A DNA stretch of 64,000 nt from Epiperipatus broadwayi (GCA_028023455.1 JAQFVV010000990.1:64001-128000), one strand, 5' to 3'. Counted from the first letter of the stretch, positions 12,526 through 25,757 are shown. The notes: generated by a model not told the origin, from the letters alone. Program-made: numbers and translations.

Positions 12526-13095
12526 TTGTCACCACCTATCTTAAATATCAAAAGAAGTTTTCATAAGATTGATGACTGCAGGATCAAGAATTTCTTAAGC
12601 TTTCCTTATAAATTCATTTGTTCATACAAGATACCCCATGCATTGTCAAATAATATACTATGGCTTTTCATGAATATAAAAAACTGTGTTATGATGCCTA
12701 TAATTAATTCTAATCTTATCAACTTTAATTATTTTATTAAAATTTAATTTATTTTGATCTATATAAACTTTATCACAATTATAAAGAATTTTATAAACCA
12801 TACCAGGAATACATTTACTATCATTAGTTTGTTTAAAAAAAAACCTTGATTTATACTCATTATTAAATAATTCAAACATATTATTAATGGTAATTGTATT
12901 CTGGATATAGTTTATAAGATATTGTTGTAAAGATTATATAGATCAAAATAAATTAAGTCTTAATGAAAGTGTTAAAGTTCATAAAAGTAGAGTTAAAATA
13001 GATATCATAACTGAACTTTGTATATTCAAGAACTTAATGCATGTCATAATATGTTATTTGACAATGCAAAGATTTTATGAAAAAAATTAATTCAG
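12526..13095. mobile_element. PLE GIY-YIG fragment in inverted-repeat form
   Basis: On the minus strand, 12658-12879 encodes a frame with IPGMVYKILYNCDKVYIDQ. This is the GIY (MVY) and YIG (YID) region of a PLE endonuclease with the usual spacing, but degraded. On the + strand around 12925-13000 the same region reads CKDYIDQNKLSLNESVK, so the fragment is present twice in opposite orientation. Shared strings include CATTGTCAAATAA and its complement. Stops and changed catalytic residues make it non-functional. Confidence 0.65.
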
Positions 13096-13255
13096 AATAA
13101 GAGTTAATCTTTTTGATTCTGAGAGCATCATTCTAATGAAAACTTTAATAATTAAATAGGGATTTAACTTGAATTATGGAAATAGTTTGTTATATATGAG
13201 TTGTTATGTTTAATTTATTTTCAGAGGTGGTTTATTTGTAATAGGTAAAACCATG

Positions 13256-13790
13256 GCTGTCTACAAAATTTTAATATAAGTTTGTTATTTTCTAATATTT
13301 TAATTGTATATGTTATATTTCAAATTTTCCTGGATTTTATAATGTAAACAAATTAAAATGTGGTGTTAACTTCAGATAAATTAGATTCACTTCTGTTTTA
13401 GCTTTGATGTTACTGGGGAAACTATTAATCTCCACTGATATTTTCCAAGGTTTCAGTGTTCACTAGTAACTTTTTACTATTGGTTTTAATAGAAATAAAA
13501 AATTTTTATTTATAATCCAAATTGTTATATGAATTTGAATGTAGAAAATTATTTTTCCAAGCACCAGGATTCAGAAGATCACACCTTTAAACATCCTGTG
13601 AATAATATTTCATTTCCTCTAAAGAGATGTATATGTTAGATTTGAAATTTTTCATGGATTTTACAATATAAACAAATTAAAATTTGTAGGGTTATTTCCA
13701 TGTAAAATAGATTTAGTTGTATTTTAGCTTTGATATTATTATGGAAACTATCAATCTCCAATGATATTTTCCAAGGCTAAACCACTTTTA
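13256..13790 (+). repeat. Diverged tandem duplication, period about 325 bp
   Basis: TGATATTTTCCAAGG occurs at about 13436 and 13763. The preceding blocks, with TTTTAGCTTTGAT and CTGGATTTTA/CATGGATTTTA strings, repeat at the same spacing. Many substitutions separate the copies. No coding potential is seen. Confidence 0.65.
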
Positions 13791-13869
13791 ACCATTTCAG
13801 CATCCGTAATGACTATAATAAGTCACTATGTCAGTATTAGTGATTTTAACTTCAATTATAATTATGTAA

Positions 13870-14118
13870 AACTATTGCAAATTGAAAAACAAAAGAAAAA
13901 TAAAGGAAGCTATGCTAATATATAAATACAAACAAGACTTAATTAACAAACATGCAGCAAATGTTAAGATCATGGAATTGTGGGAAGATTAGTTTTTCAA
14001 AGTATTAGTTGACAAAGATTATGAGCGGGCAAAGCGCTCCTAAGTGGATAAAATTTTTAAAGTTTTACTTTACATATATCTAATTACTGTATTGATAAAT
14101 ATTCAATATATATGTAAT
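13870..14118 (+). mobile_element. PLE 3' remnant related to the 10.3-10.7 kb copy
   Basis: A frame reads KEAMLIYKYKQDLINKHAA, then NVKIMELWED, closely matching the tail read at 10.5 kb. The downstream sequence also aligns with the right arm of that copy (AAGTGGATAAAATTTTTAAAG, then GTAATCT). It runs into (TA)n. Confidence 0.6.
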
Positions 14119-14155
<37 letters not shown>

Positions 14156-14162
14156 CATATAT

Positions 14163-14169
<7 letters not shown>
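14101..14169. repeat. (TA)n-centred palindrome with 18-bp perfect arms
   Basis: ATTCAATATATATGTAAT (14101-14118) and its exact complement (14152-14169) flank a TA tract, and another TA run follows to about 14194. This is the same arrangement as at 4.9-5.0 kb. Confidence 0.85.
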
Positions 14170-14198
<29 letters not shown>

Positions 14199-14199
14199 T

Positions 14200-15640
14200 G
14201 TTGTTCTCTCTTCTTTTAATAACATATGGACACTTAAAGATTGCAACTTGACCACAGAGATTGAAATATTGATACAATGAAGTTGAAATAAACCTCTTTA
14301 AACATGAAATAAACATGTCCTTGTAATGAAGACTAATAAATAGTCAATTATAACATTACAAACTTCAATACTTTTAAATTGCTTCTGTATTATTTAAATA
14401 ATAAGTGACAATAATAATAATATATTGTAACCGACTGGGCATCTCATTTTAAAATTTTAAATAAATTTATTACATCTTAGTTAATTGTAGCGTCACGTTG
14501 TGGAACCATTTGTAACCGACTTCTACACAAGGTTATAAATCGGTCAATCTAATGATGCATACAAAATTTAAGCCCTTGTTATGTCAATCATCAATAATAA
14601 ATAAATAAGTATACTTTTCTAGAGTTCGGAAAGAAGAAATAAAATATGCACGGATTTCTTTTTACTGTTTAAATACAATCCTTTTTAAATCATAAGCAAG
14701 TAATCCTTTTAATATTGTTTATCTATGATATTTAATTTGAATTAAGAGTAGAGACACATCTCAACCCAAATCAAGATATTCAATCCACCCACAATAAATC
14801 TATTACCCTGACAACAAAATAAAATATTAATCGCACTCAGCTTTTCTTTAAACTATTCTTTTGCAAAATAAATAAATAATCTTAATGAAATATATAGGGT
14901 ATATGAGCACAGACTTTCACACGACCCACCACTCTCCAGTCTATCTAATAATACTGATACACTCAAACACATATATGCCGAAAAGATAAATAATAACCAA
15001 TATTTCATGCTAAACCAGCAATCATCAGTTCGTCCAGATTATAATCTCCCACACATATATACTATAAGCTCTCAGACATATATTAAGATAGACAATCTTC
15101 ATACTTTAATGGACAGGCTTCAATCTTCTCCGCACTCCAACTCTTCAAACGTCCATCCAATTGAAAATCTGATGATGGAATGCTCAAAGGCCACCCTGAA
15201 GCCGAGATTCTTGTCACACCCATGTTGACCTAAGGTCAATCTGAACCCCACATGTACAGGACATAATCCATTTAATACATATGTAATCTCATTTATAAGA
15301 AATTTATACATCAACTCATTAACTAAGCAAATAATATAAAATTCCCAAAAAAATATAATATCTTTTATTAATCGACCGTTATAAATGTTCTAATAAATAT
15401 CAAATATTAACACAACCAAATTGCTATAATTTAAACTATTCGATTATCATTCAACAAACAATAATGCACGACTATTAAGGAAATATATTAGATACTATAT
15501 AATATTTGACAAAAATAATAGCATTATACCTTATAAACAAATTGATTTAAAATATTTTAATTAATCTAAAATTTCAACTTCCATTTCTAATATGTCTATT
15601 ATATAATAATCAAAGTAATCATAATAAATCTTGAATATAT
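14200..15640. other. AT-rich intronic stretch, possible worn LTR-type sequence, nothing firm
   Basis: From 14428, directly after a TA tract, the sequence TGTAACCGACTGGGC begins a slightly less AT-rich block that recurs in part at about 14510 (TTGTAACCGACTTC). A TG start is LTR-like, but I found no partner, primer site or coding region. The short frames at 15007-15314 have no recognisable domain. Confidence 0.3.
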
Positions 15641-15796
15641 ATATATGAAAAACAAAAACAAGTTATTCACGTAAGTTGCTATCACTTGTTATTTATGTTC
15701 AACAGATGGCGTTTTACCAAAACCACCAAACAAGTGTAAAATTTGTTTACATAAACGAAAAAAGATTCAGAATTAACTACCTCTTTCATTTGCTCA

Positions 15797-15843
15797 TCCC
15801 CAGATCAGCTGATTTCAAGCTGGTTTGCTCTCATCAGTGAGGG
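15797..15843 (-). ncRNA. Hammerhead ribozyme, type I (family B, unit 1)
   Basis: Minus strand: stem I CCCTCA pairs with TGGGGA (five pairs including one G-U, then a C-A mismatch). Then come CTGATGA, stem II GAGC/GCTT with an AAACCA loop, GAAA, stem III ATC-AGCT-GAT, and the cleavage-site C. The core is intact. Confidence 0.83.
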
Positions 15844-16209
15844 ATAGAGTATAGAAACTAGATCTAAACACTGACTCTCAAGTGTTTATGCAAAACGTTT
15901 CTATCAGTTTGCAAGCTGAATTTTTCAGACCGGTAAAGTCTTCAAACTCAGCCTGGCAAGCCAGATATTTATATGGGTCTGATCTCAGTTCAGTATCACC
16001 ACATAATCAAAGTCTCTGCAATATATTTCATTGCAAGAAAACTTTAAAGGTACATTTATGAAAAACAAAAACAAGTTATTCACGTAACTTGCTATCACTT
16101 GTTATTTATGTTCAACAGATGGTGTTTTACCAAAACTACCAAACAAGTGTAAAATTTGTTTACATAAACGAAAAAGGAGTCAGAATTGACTACCTCTTTC
16201 ATTTGCTCA

Positions 16210-16256
16210 CCCCCAGATCAGCTGATTTCAAGCTGGTTTGCTCTCATCAGTGAGGG
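16210..16256 (-). ncRNA. Hammerhead ribozyme, type I (family B, unit 2)
   Basis: As unit 1, but stem I is CCCTCA/TGGGGG, giving six pairs with one G-U. All core bases are intact. It lies 413 bp from the previous ribozyme, so cleavage at both would release a unit-length RNA. Confidence 0.86.
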
Positions 16257-16562
16257 ATAGAGTATAGAAACTAGATCTAAACACTGACTCTCAAGTGTTT
16301 ATGCAAAACGTTTCTATCAGTTTGCAAGCGTGAATTTTTCAGACCGGTAAAGTCTTCAAACTCAGCCTAGTAAGCCAGATATTTATATGGGTCTGATCTC
16401 AGTTCAGTATCACCACATAATCAAAGTGTCTGCAATATATATCATTGCAAGAAAACTTTAAAGGTACATTTATGAAAAACAAAAACAAGTTATTCACGTA
16501 ACTTGCTATCACTTGTTATTTATGTTCAACAGATGGCGTTTTACCAAAACCACCAAACAAGT

Positions 16563-16584
16563 GCAAACCAGCTTGAAATCAGCT
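16563..16584 (+). ncRNA. Hammerhead fragment at the array inversion point
   Basis: GCAAACCAGCTTGAAATCAG continues to CT and then jumps into another part of the unit (TTCACGCTTGC). It contains half of stem II, GAAA and half of stem III, without CTGATGA. It marks the breakpoint where the array changes orientation. Confidence 0.7.
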
Positions 16585-16662
16585 TTCACGCTTGCAAACT
16601 GATAGAAACGTTTTGCATAAACACTTGAGAGTCAGTGTTTAGATCTAGTTTCTATACTCTAT

Positions 16663-16709
16663 CTCTCACTGATGAGAGCAAACCAGCTTGAAATCAGCTG
16701 ATCTGGGGG
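16663..16709 (+). ncRNA. Hammerhead ribozyme, type I (family B, inverted half, first)
   Basis: Plus strand: CTCTCA pairs with TGGGGG (two G-U pairs). CTGATGA, stem II GAGC/GCTT, GAAA, the mini stem III and the cleavage-site C are all present. Confidence 0.84.
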
Positions 16710-17075
16710 TGAGCAAATGAAAGAGGTAGTTAATTCTAACTCTTTTTTCGTTTATGTAAACAAATTTTACACTTGTTTGGTAGTTTTGGTAAAACGCCAT
16801 CTGTTGAACATAAATAACAAGTGATAGCAAGTTACGTGAATAACTTGTTTTTGTTTTTCATAAATGTACCTTTAAAGTTTTCTTGCAATGATATATATTG
16901 CAGAGACTTTGATTATGTGGTGATACTGAACTGAGATCAGACCCATATAAATATCTGGCTTGCTAGGCTGAGTTTGAAGACTTTACCGGTCTGAAAAATT
17001 CAGCTTGCAAACTGATAGAAACGTTTTGCATAAACACTTGAGAGTCAGTGTTTAGATCTAGTTTCTGTACTTTAT

Positions 17076-17122
17076 CCCTCACTGATGAGAGCAAACCAGC
17101 TTGAAATCAGCTGATCTGGGGG
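17076..17122 (+). ncRNA. Hammerhead ribozyme, type I (family B, inverted half, second)
   Basis: Plus strand: CCCTCA/TGGGGG stem I, intact core, stem II and mini stem III. It lies 413 bp downstream of the preceding copy in the same orientation. Confidence 0.86.
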
Positions 17123-17224
17123 TGAGCAAATGAAAGAGGTAGTTAATTCTGACTCTTTTTTCGTTTATGTAAACAAATTTTACACTTGTTTGGTGGTTTT
17201 GGTAAAACGCCATCTGTTGAACAT

Positions 17225-17808
17225 ATATAAATACATAGTAAATGATAATATAATAAGGCTATATAAAATTTATATAATGAAAATAATATGTAATAATAAC
17301 TAATCTTATCTATTCACTTGTTTTACTCGTGAAGGAATTTCCATTTTAAATGAAAATAATTTACAACTGAAATATTCTGAAGATTATATATATAGATGTG
17401 TGAAACTCTATAAATTAATAACTACTCCGAATATTTTAAATTTAACATAAGTTTAATTACAAAAAATATATAATTTATTAGTCTACATTTTATTAACAAA
17501 CAAATAATCATACGATAACCCATATTGTCTTAAATTTAATTTTGCCAATATTTAATAGCCTGTTTTATAAGTGTTTTATGAATCAAGAAGAAAATGTAGT
17601 TATATGCAGATCAACATAAACGTTTCAAGAATGTATAATAAATCAATATAAATATAAATGTATCAAACTGAATTTAATCAATTTCAAAATAGAAATAAAG
17701 ATCTACAGATATTTTGTCTTTCTCTCATCTTAAAACACATACACATATATATCTATAAATAGTATACTAAAATTATTATTACAACCACTTTTTTAAACAT
17801 AAACATAT
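17225..17808. other. AT-rich sequence between hammerhead array and LTR-like repeat
   Basis: No gene, RNA or repeat edge is recognised. Confidence 0.5.
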
Positions 17809-20800
17809 TGTACTGCTCAAAACATGTTTATCCACCTAACATGAGCTGGAATTCACAAAATGGACTTCAAACCCAGCCAAGCCCAAGATTTAGGTCAGGG
17901 ACCAACCTGTATTCGAACCCACTCTCCAAGCACTAGATCAAACACCTAATGGATAATATAACAAGACAATCAGACCTATGGACGTAAACATGTATATTAA
18001 CAATTTAATACTAGAGACGTTCCCATAATAAAATCTAATATATTTAATTTAAAGGGGCTTTACTAATGAATAGTTATAACCAATTAGTGAATTGGATTGA
18101 TTTAATAATGAGACAGAAACTGATATATGATGAATTAGTAATATATTTATTGAAAATTACATATATATTTTGATATAACTCATAATTTAGCACTGGATAA
18201 TGCACGCAGGTATTTTATTTATTAAGCAACATTACTCTAGGCAATTGTACAAACAATAATTGATGCTTGGGTTAAATAAATTTGTGGCTATCATTTAATG
18301 AAGCTAAATATTATGCTATATAATAAATCACTACATTGCACTTATTAGTTATGCCAGTTCTGGACTGAAGCTTAATAATACATCTGATTATGACAAATTT
18401 ATATATTAAATATGGGCGTATAAAGCATCCCATATAGCTTTAGATCGAATGGATTTTCAAGAATGCTTTGGTTCAATGCCGAAGACTGCATATTAGAGAG
18501 GTAGAGTTGGCTATAAAGATTGTACTAATATGCTATGCACAAGTAAATATACTAGTAAAGTGGCTCTGTGGATGGATGAATAGATTTTAGGGTTTTCATG
18601 ACCAACACCGGTTTACCCAATGACAGATCGTCCTGCTGCTAAAAAATAACCTTGATTTGGTTCATAAGAGGTGGGGGATTTAGTGCTAATCTGGCCCTTA
18701 CCTCCATCTTAGCTACTGCAATACCCTAAAGAGGTAGATGGGTTGGACTCACCATGGCTTCATCTTAATATAGATCAAAACAGCAAAATCATAAAATATT
18801 AATAAATTTCACATATGCCAAGCTGAAGTATATTATAAGTTAAATACCATACATTATGTGAACACTACTTTATCAGCCTGATCAAAAGAGCCAACTCTTC
18901 TGTAGCATGAAAAATATGTATATGCTACTGAGGGGAATATATATTCTAACCTGTATCTCGTGCATCTTCACTTCCAGATAATATATGATATAAAATAAAA
19001 TGGGATCTATCTCAGTTAATAATTAATAACTAAAATATTCAGCATTAAAATTAAAATATTTCACTAGCTCAAATTTAAAATACGAATAAGGTTCAGTTTA
19101 TAAAAATAAATTAAATAAATATTTAATATTTTCATGAGACTTGAAGGGAAAATACAGGTGACAAGATAGATTACATTGAGCCAATATCCCACAGGATACT
19201 ACCTCAATGGCATAAGAACACTATCCCCCCTTTATTACTATTTCAAATACCAATCTCATAGTATTCTTACGACTTTAATAACTTCTACTCACTAAGATTA
19301 AACTAATAATTAAATCTTAATCTTCTATTTATTAATAATCTAGCTCAAATAAAATAATCTCAGGTTCATAAAGTTTATTCTAAGTTAATTTAAAAATACG
19401 GTAGTAAAATATGAGAAGGAATTTTATGTCATAATCTACTACACTTAAACTAATAATAATAAATAACAATAATAATATTCTTCATTGTTTAACTAATTCT
19501 GGATATCTTTTCTTTTTACTATAATTTTATTATCATAATAAAATAATGAAATAATATAATATGATCTTATATCTTCATGTATTGATATAATAAATATGTG
19601 GTAGCATTTTAATAATCTGACAAACAAAATATGTGTGGCAACTGATAGTATATAATTTAACAATATTGTGATAACTGATTTATGACCAATAAAATAATGT
19701 AAGATTATGATTATTTAATTATAATGAATACCAATAAAATATTTAAAATTCTTAAAATAATTCTCTATTTATCTTTTGTGCAAAATTATATATATTTGTT
19801 TCAATTATTATGCATATATCATGATTTCATGCAGCGATGTGGAGAAATAAATAACTCGGACACAAAATTTTTGAAATAACAAAATTTAACAAAGTTTATT
19901 ACTAACAACAAATTTATTTACACTATTTACAGTGGATATCCTTAACTTTTTTACTTTACAGTTTGATCTACCGGGTTATAAAAAAAATAATTTATATTTC
20001 AATCATATCTTTATTCAGATTTAGGACAAAATTTAAAAAAAAATGTTACTATTTGTTTTCTCATTATGGTTAACTTATTACAAATATATTTATCTACTTT
20101 ATTAGCAACAGCATTTTATCCTTAATATTATTAAACTATCTTATTTTAAAAAATTCATACTTAGAAAACATTCTATAGAAAACAAAATTTTATAATGAGT
20201 ATGGATTTCTCAAGATATTTTAAAAATTTCATCTTGCAAAATCAAAGATGTTACACAAAATATTATCCAAAAATTCAGTACTAGATTTTAGTATTTATCA
20301 CACAATGTTTACTAATCAAAATATATTCTTCTCTAAGCCTTACTTTAGTATGATATAAGTGTAATCATCAATATATTTCTGTTAATCAATAAACAAAAAA
20401 TATACTACGCATATTGTTTACATAATTTACTTTGTACTATTGTATTTTAAAATATGCAATACTTATTTTTCTTTTAAAAAAAATAATACTAAAGCATTTA
20501 AAATTATTATCACTTTAAAAAAAAAAAATCTTTGTTTAGATACTCTATTTTAAAAAAGTTTATATTTCATTTCCGAAATAAAATTCAAAATATATTCTAT
20601 GATTCTTTTTTTTCCTTAGGATACTTTGGATCTTCAATTTTAAGTTATAACATCCTATTCCTTCTAAGCAAATAAACCAATCTTATACAAAACGATAGCA
20701 TAACCTAAGTTCTAAATTATTTATCATTTCTCTTAAACATATCTTACTGAATGATGCAGTTACATGAAATAAAGATAGCGAAAACAGATGCATAGGATTA

Positions 20801-23800
20801 AGGAAGAAAGCTAGAGTATTACTCTTAACATATCTTAAAATCATGGCACAGTGTGAAGAGGTATGACATTTACCTGCCTAATATCCTCTAGTACAGAGAC
20901 GATGTTAAAGCTATTTCTTCAGCTTTATTAGAACATCAAATATTTAAAGAAATATAAACACTGTCCAAATAAAATGTGTATCAGTCATAGGGCTTTGTTA
21001 ACTATGCTGATATTCACATAAAGACTAAATATTATTTCCATTCCTTATAACATCCTATTTCTTAAAACATCATCTTGGTTTCCTGTTCACTAAGTACTTC
21101 CAAGCCACTATCTCAACATTATTTCTCAAGATTTTCCACATCTTACATCGATAAATAACTATCTGCATTTACAAAACAATAAATAAAATTCATTAATAGT
21201 TAAACAATCTAGCTATTCTACAAGAAAAGTCAGCTTACTTCATTATTCTATATGTCTAATCATATACAATCTACTTAGACAATATTTGAATATCCAATAA
21301 CATGAAATTTTTAAAAGAATCACATAATTATTTGTTCTGTTGGATTATATCACTAATAAAAAAAAATCATCGTATGCATATTTTCAAATCAATCCTATCT
21401 CATAATGTTTTTTAAAATGTTGTATGAAATGCGGTACATATAAGTAAAAAAACTTTTACACTTCATTCTTTCAATTTATGGATGATCTAAAGAAAACAAA
21501 AAAATATACACTATAAATTATCAATAGTTATTATTATTACCAATAACCTTTATCTAGTCATCATGTTCAGTAGGCTTCCTTTATCCACTTGAGCATTGCA
21601 GATATATAAAAAAAATTCACACCCATACACTTTATTAAAATATTTTTAGCTAAATTATTAGACTGTTATATTATAAAATTTTAGTATTAATAAATTAATG
21701 TTTTTATGTTTTCCTAATCTTATAAAAAAAATTTAGATTTAAACTAGGTTAACAAAATAAAAGGAATCAAAACTATAATTACATATTTTCTTGACGATAG
21801 TTCCTGATAAGTCCAAAATGTTTATTATTTTCTCTAGAGTTTTTAAAAATGTTCTCCTCCAAGCATGTTAAAGTTTAAAATAAAAATAATTATTAATCCA
21901 TTTAGTAAAATTTATAGAAAATAATCCTTGGTTTTAGTATTTAGGACGATAATTATTAAATCATAATATTAATTAATCCCGTGAAGCTTCTTAATCTTCT
22001 CTACCAATATTCTCTGCATATCCGATGCATCAATCCATATAATTTAACTTTAAAAATATTCAATAAACTTTTAAGTACTATTTGTATTTCCATGGATCCA
22101 TCTTTTATTCAACTATGTGTTGACTTTTTTATATAGGTTTTCTTCTTGATACATTTAAACTTTCATTTGGTATTTTTATATATCACTTTAAAAAAAAACT
22201 TCAAAATCTTTTCTAAATACATTTTTAAATAATTCTAAGAATGGATATTTTAATATCAAAAACACTTCTATAACATATTCTCCTGGGTTCTTTCTTTAAT
22301 TCTTGAAAATATTTTTTTTTAAATGTTACCTTCAGAAAGGATATAACATTTTACTCCTTTGAATATCATATTATATAAAATAATTCATGCAATATATAAT
22401 TGTCTTATTACTATTTAAAATTAAATCTTGGATAAACTTATAAATAATATGTTTCAATACATTTTTTTAGACTCCGTATAATGTCCAAGCTGTTTTTTTT
22501 TTTATATATATACCAAAACAGTTCTCCGGTGAAGTATTAATAAAGCTGTATCAATAAATATTTCAAATATTTTTTCAGCATTACAATTTCTATCCATTTT
22601 ATTCCACAGTATATCCATTTCTATTGTGTAATCCAGGTTAAACTTCAGATAAAATACTACTGGCAAGTAATTTTTAAAAAATTAGAAAATCATTTCCACG
22701 AAGTTTCTAAATATATACTTTTTAAAACTCTCTTTTGCAAAAAAATACTTCTTTAAAATTATCAATTAGTTTTTTCAAAATAAATGATAAGAAAGTACCA
22801 AAAAATTGACTAAAATAAAAATTTTAAATAAATACTATCTCTTTGATAGTTATAATTTACCTTTCTCTAGTTTCAATACATTATTAATCTCCTCTTATAC
22901 CCCCATGCAATTCATATTTATAGTCTGTAAGAATACCTATTCCTATTGGTTAATTCTTACTTTAGCTTGAGAACAAATTTACATATTTTCAATTTCAAGT
23001 AGAATTGAATTTCAAAATTAGAAATTATGACGTAATAAAATTTAAAAAATATTATTTAAAATACCACTTTTAATTCAACTATAACTTTATTTAAATTATT
23101 TAATCTTTTAAAATAACTTTTAAAATAACATTTAATAACTTATTCCATTTCTTAATATTCAATTTATCTATTTTTATTTAAATAAAATATTTAATTTTTA
23201 TATTATGAATGTATTCGTCTTTATTACATCATTTAAAACATTACATACGATAGTTAACTTAATGTTTAATACTATTTACTTTTATGATAGGCAATAATTC
23301 TATCCAATTCTATAATATAACTTTTAAAATATTTTAAACTTTATTATTGTGTGAAAGTATATAGTATACAAGTCACATAATTAAAAACTTTGACAGACGA
23401 TTTTTAATCTATTTCTCTGCCTAGATTTATAAAATTGATACACTTATTATATTATATAAAATAATTATAAAATTTGGAAGAACAATTTAGAAAATATAGA
23501 ATTAAATACAATTCTCACCATCATAAAGTTTATTTTTAAAATATACGATATTAATTTTTGCTTATTAAATATGATTTTATAAATTTAAAATATAACATTT
23601 ATTACTACAAGTTTTAAACTATTAAAATCGAATTTTAAATATACTTTTAATTATTTATAGCTGTGTTATTTAAAATGGCCAGCTTTTACAATCATATGAA
23701 ACAATATTTTAAACTTTACTTAACTACTTTTTAAATAATTCGCTATAATTTTATATACTACGTGCTTGCTTTAGCCTCAAATTGTACTTTAAAGATATAA

Positions 23801-25757
23801 TTGACTTAATACAATTACCATATTAAAAGAACATATTCTAAATTTAAAATTTTTAGTAATTGACTGTTATGAACTATTATCGACCTATAGAAAAGGGCAC
23901 AATATATATATAACTCTTAAGGGAAAAGTATATTTAAGGGACTTACAAAATACTTTAATACGAAAAATATACTTATGGTTGCACCCCAGGCTAATTTAAT
24001 TTTTAGTAACATAATAATTAAAGGTTGCACATTTGGATTTATAAGCCACATTTTATATTTACATTAATTAATTTACAAATAACAATGAGCACAAAGGGAT
24101 CACCATTATTTATAAAATAGGGTTTCAACTTAGCACCCCAAATGATGCTATAATAAATAATAATATGAAGATTTTAAATAATATCTTAAAAAAACTTATT
24201 TTGTAACTAAATGCATGCCCTTTCAAAACATAGGCATAATTAATAATAATTAAAATAAGCAAAAGAAAAATAAATATACTTGCAATGATTAAGTTATATA
24301 GCAAAACATTAAATTAATAAAGAAATTTAGCAAAAGTAAGTCATTTATAGTATTCAAATATTATATGACAATTTAGACAGAGTTTACATTAATATGGTTA
24401 GCTAACCTGATTTTGAAGAAATAATGATCATTTCCAATTTTACACAGAGCTCTGCAATTTTTAATTGATATTAAAATGGTCCTCATATAGCTGGACTGAA
24501 GATTCTCAAGCTGGAATGAAGGTGAGTTCTTTTAGCGGATTATGGCATCTTCTATTTATTTTGAAAAATGATTTACGATGGTATTCCTATATAGATGGGC
24601 TGAGGTGCTTGAATTGGAATGAAGGTGAGTTCTTTTTAGTGGCTTATGGCATCTTCTATTTGTTATAAGCTTAGTAGGGCAACATTGGTTGTTGTTTCGG
24701 CCTTGGGTGGATCAAACTGTGACATTCCATCACAGGAAAGGCAGCAAATTCTTGCCTGTCTAGCAGGACATGGCGAAATTAAACAATTTTCAGCTTGGAT
24801 AGTAACAGCTCCTCAAATTTTTTTTCACTTGAAATATAGCCTATTTATACATTTCTACCTACCAAGCATTAACACCTTTTGGAATTTTGTTTGCCTCAGG
24901 ACCAATTGACTTTTAATTAAACAAAATCATAAAATCTGATTTTCTTTTACTGATAAAGTCTCTGAGGTGTTATATTTAATTTACTTAATAATTTAATTAA
25001 ATGTATAAATTATATAATTTTGATTCCAATTTCATTAATTAAATTCCTTTTCTAGGTGTTATAAATTTTTAAGGCCTAGAAGATAGTAACGGTATTCTGA
25101 TTTAATGATAAAGTCTTTTGTTGCAAACAAATTCAATCAATGAACTAGAATTTACTTTTACTCAATACAGGTGGGGTCACTAATTGATTTCTTATTTACA
25201 ACAAAATTCTCATTTTTAATTATAAATTGATGATTTTTATTTTAACTTGATATAAATAACTTTTAACATATTTGTTTTTACAAAAAACAAAAATTGGACA
25301 GATTTTAAAAAAAATACTTTAGTTTCAGTTATATCAATAACACATTAAATCAGAAAACCGTAAACATATTTTAAAGAAAACATTTTAGACTATTTTTATT
25401 TAATCTTAAATATATATATATATATATATAAATGAATCATTATACCATAATTCCATGTTTTAAATTATTCATTTACATATGAATATATTACAAATATAAA
25501 ATTCAGAATTGACTTATACATTAATAAAACATTTTATAACAAATTTTGAGTATTTCTATGCTATAATTTTAACAATCCTGACTAATTATAGTGTACTTTC
25601 GTATGTAAATGGATGATGCCATTCAAGCGGTCATGATAGCAAATTTTACCGCTCAACTTATATATCACATTTTAACATTTAGAATAGGTTAGAAACTAGT
25701 TTATACAAGTAGGTCATTAAGTTAATGGTGAAACAGAAAGTGAGTTGGGGGGTTTCT
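17809..25757 (-). repeat. Copy A of a ~3-kb LTR-like repeat, interrupted by ~4.95 kb
   Basis: Segments 17809-18956 and about 23907-25757 align in order with copy B (29322-33255). Copy A starts TGTACTGCTCAAAACATG where copy B has TGTACCAGTCAAAACATG, and both end near a GTTT(T/C)(C/T)A string. The homology is evident by eye with many substitutions. On the minus strand the pair would be 3' LTR (A) and 5' LTR (B) of one element, with TG...CA-like ends. The alternative is two independent copies of an interspersed repeat. A small internal tandem duplication is visible at about 24480-24660. Confidence 0.5.
18957..23906. other. About 4.95 kb present in copy A and absent from copy B
   Basis: Where copy B passes directly through a short (TA)n region (31150-31270), copy A carries nearly 5 kb of very AT-rich sequence, with TA-rich edges on both sides. 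I find no coding region, repeat ends or RNA in it. It is either a nested insertion in A or a deletion from B. Confidence 0.5.

Larger units (their letters stand above)
15645..17224. repeat. Inverted tandem array of a 413-bp hammerhead repeat (retrozyme-like)
   Basis: ATGAAAAACAAAAACAAG starts at 15645, 16058 and 16472, giving periods of 413 and 414 bp. The third unit breaks off near 16562, where the array switches to the opposite orientation and continues to about 17224. Four full hammerhead cores are present, two on each strand. Copies are nearly identical, so amplification is recent. The left side is (TA)n. No reading frame is present, so mobilisation would need enzymes supplied from elsewhere. 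Confidence 0.85.

Noticed and set aside
14044-14316. 78-residue Ile-Tyr frames on both strands
   Set aside because: They are produced by (TA)n tracts and a palindrome.
18957-23906. Search for a nested autonomous transposon in the 4.95-kb extra segment
   Set aside because: No terminal repeats, coding frames or conserved motifs could be read. Only AT-rich sequence was found.
24465-24909. Frames with SYSWTEDSQAGMK and SALGGSNCDIPS resembling module text of the host gene
   Set aside because: The same stretch occurs in repeat copy B (31850-32280) with disruptive changes, so it belongs to the repeat and not to an exon.
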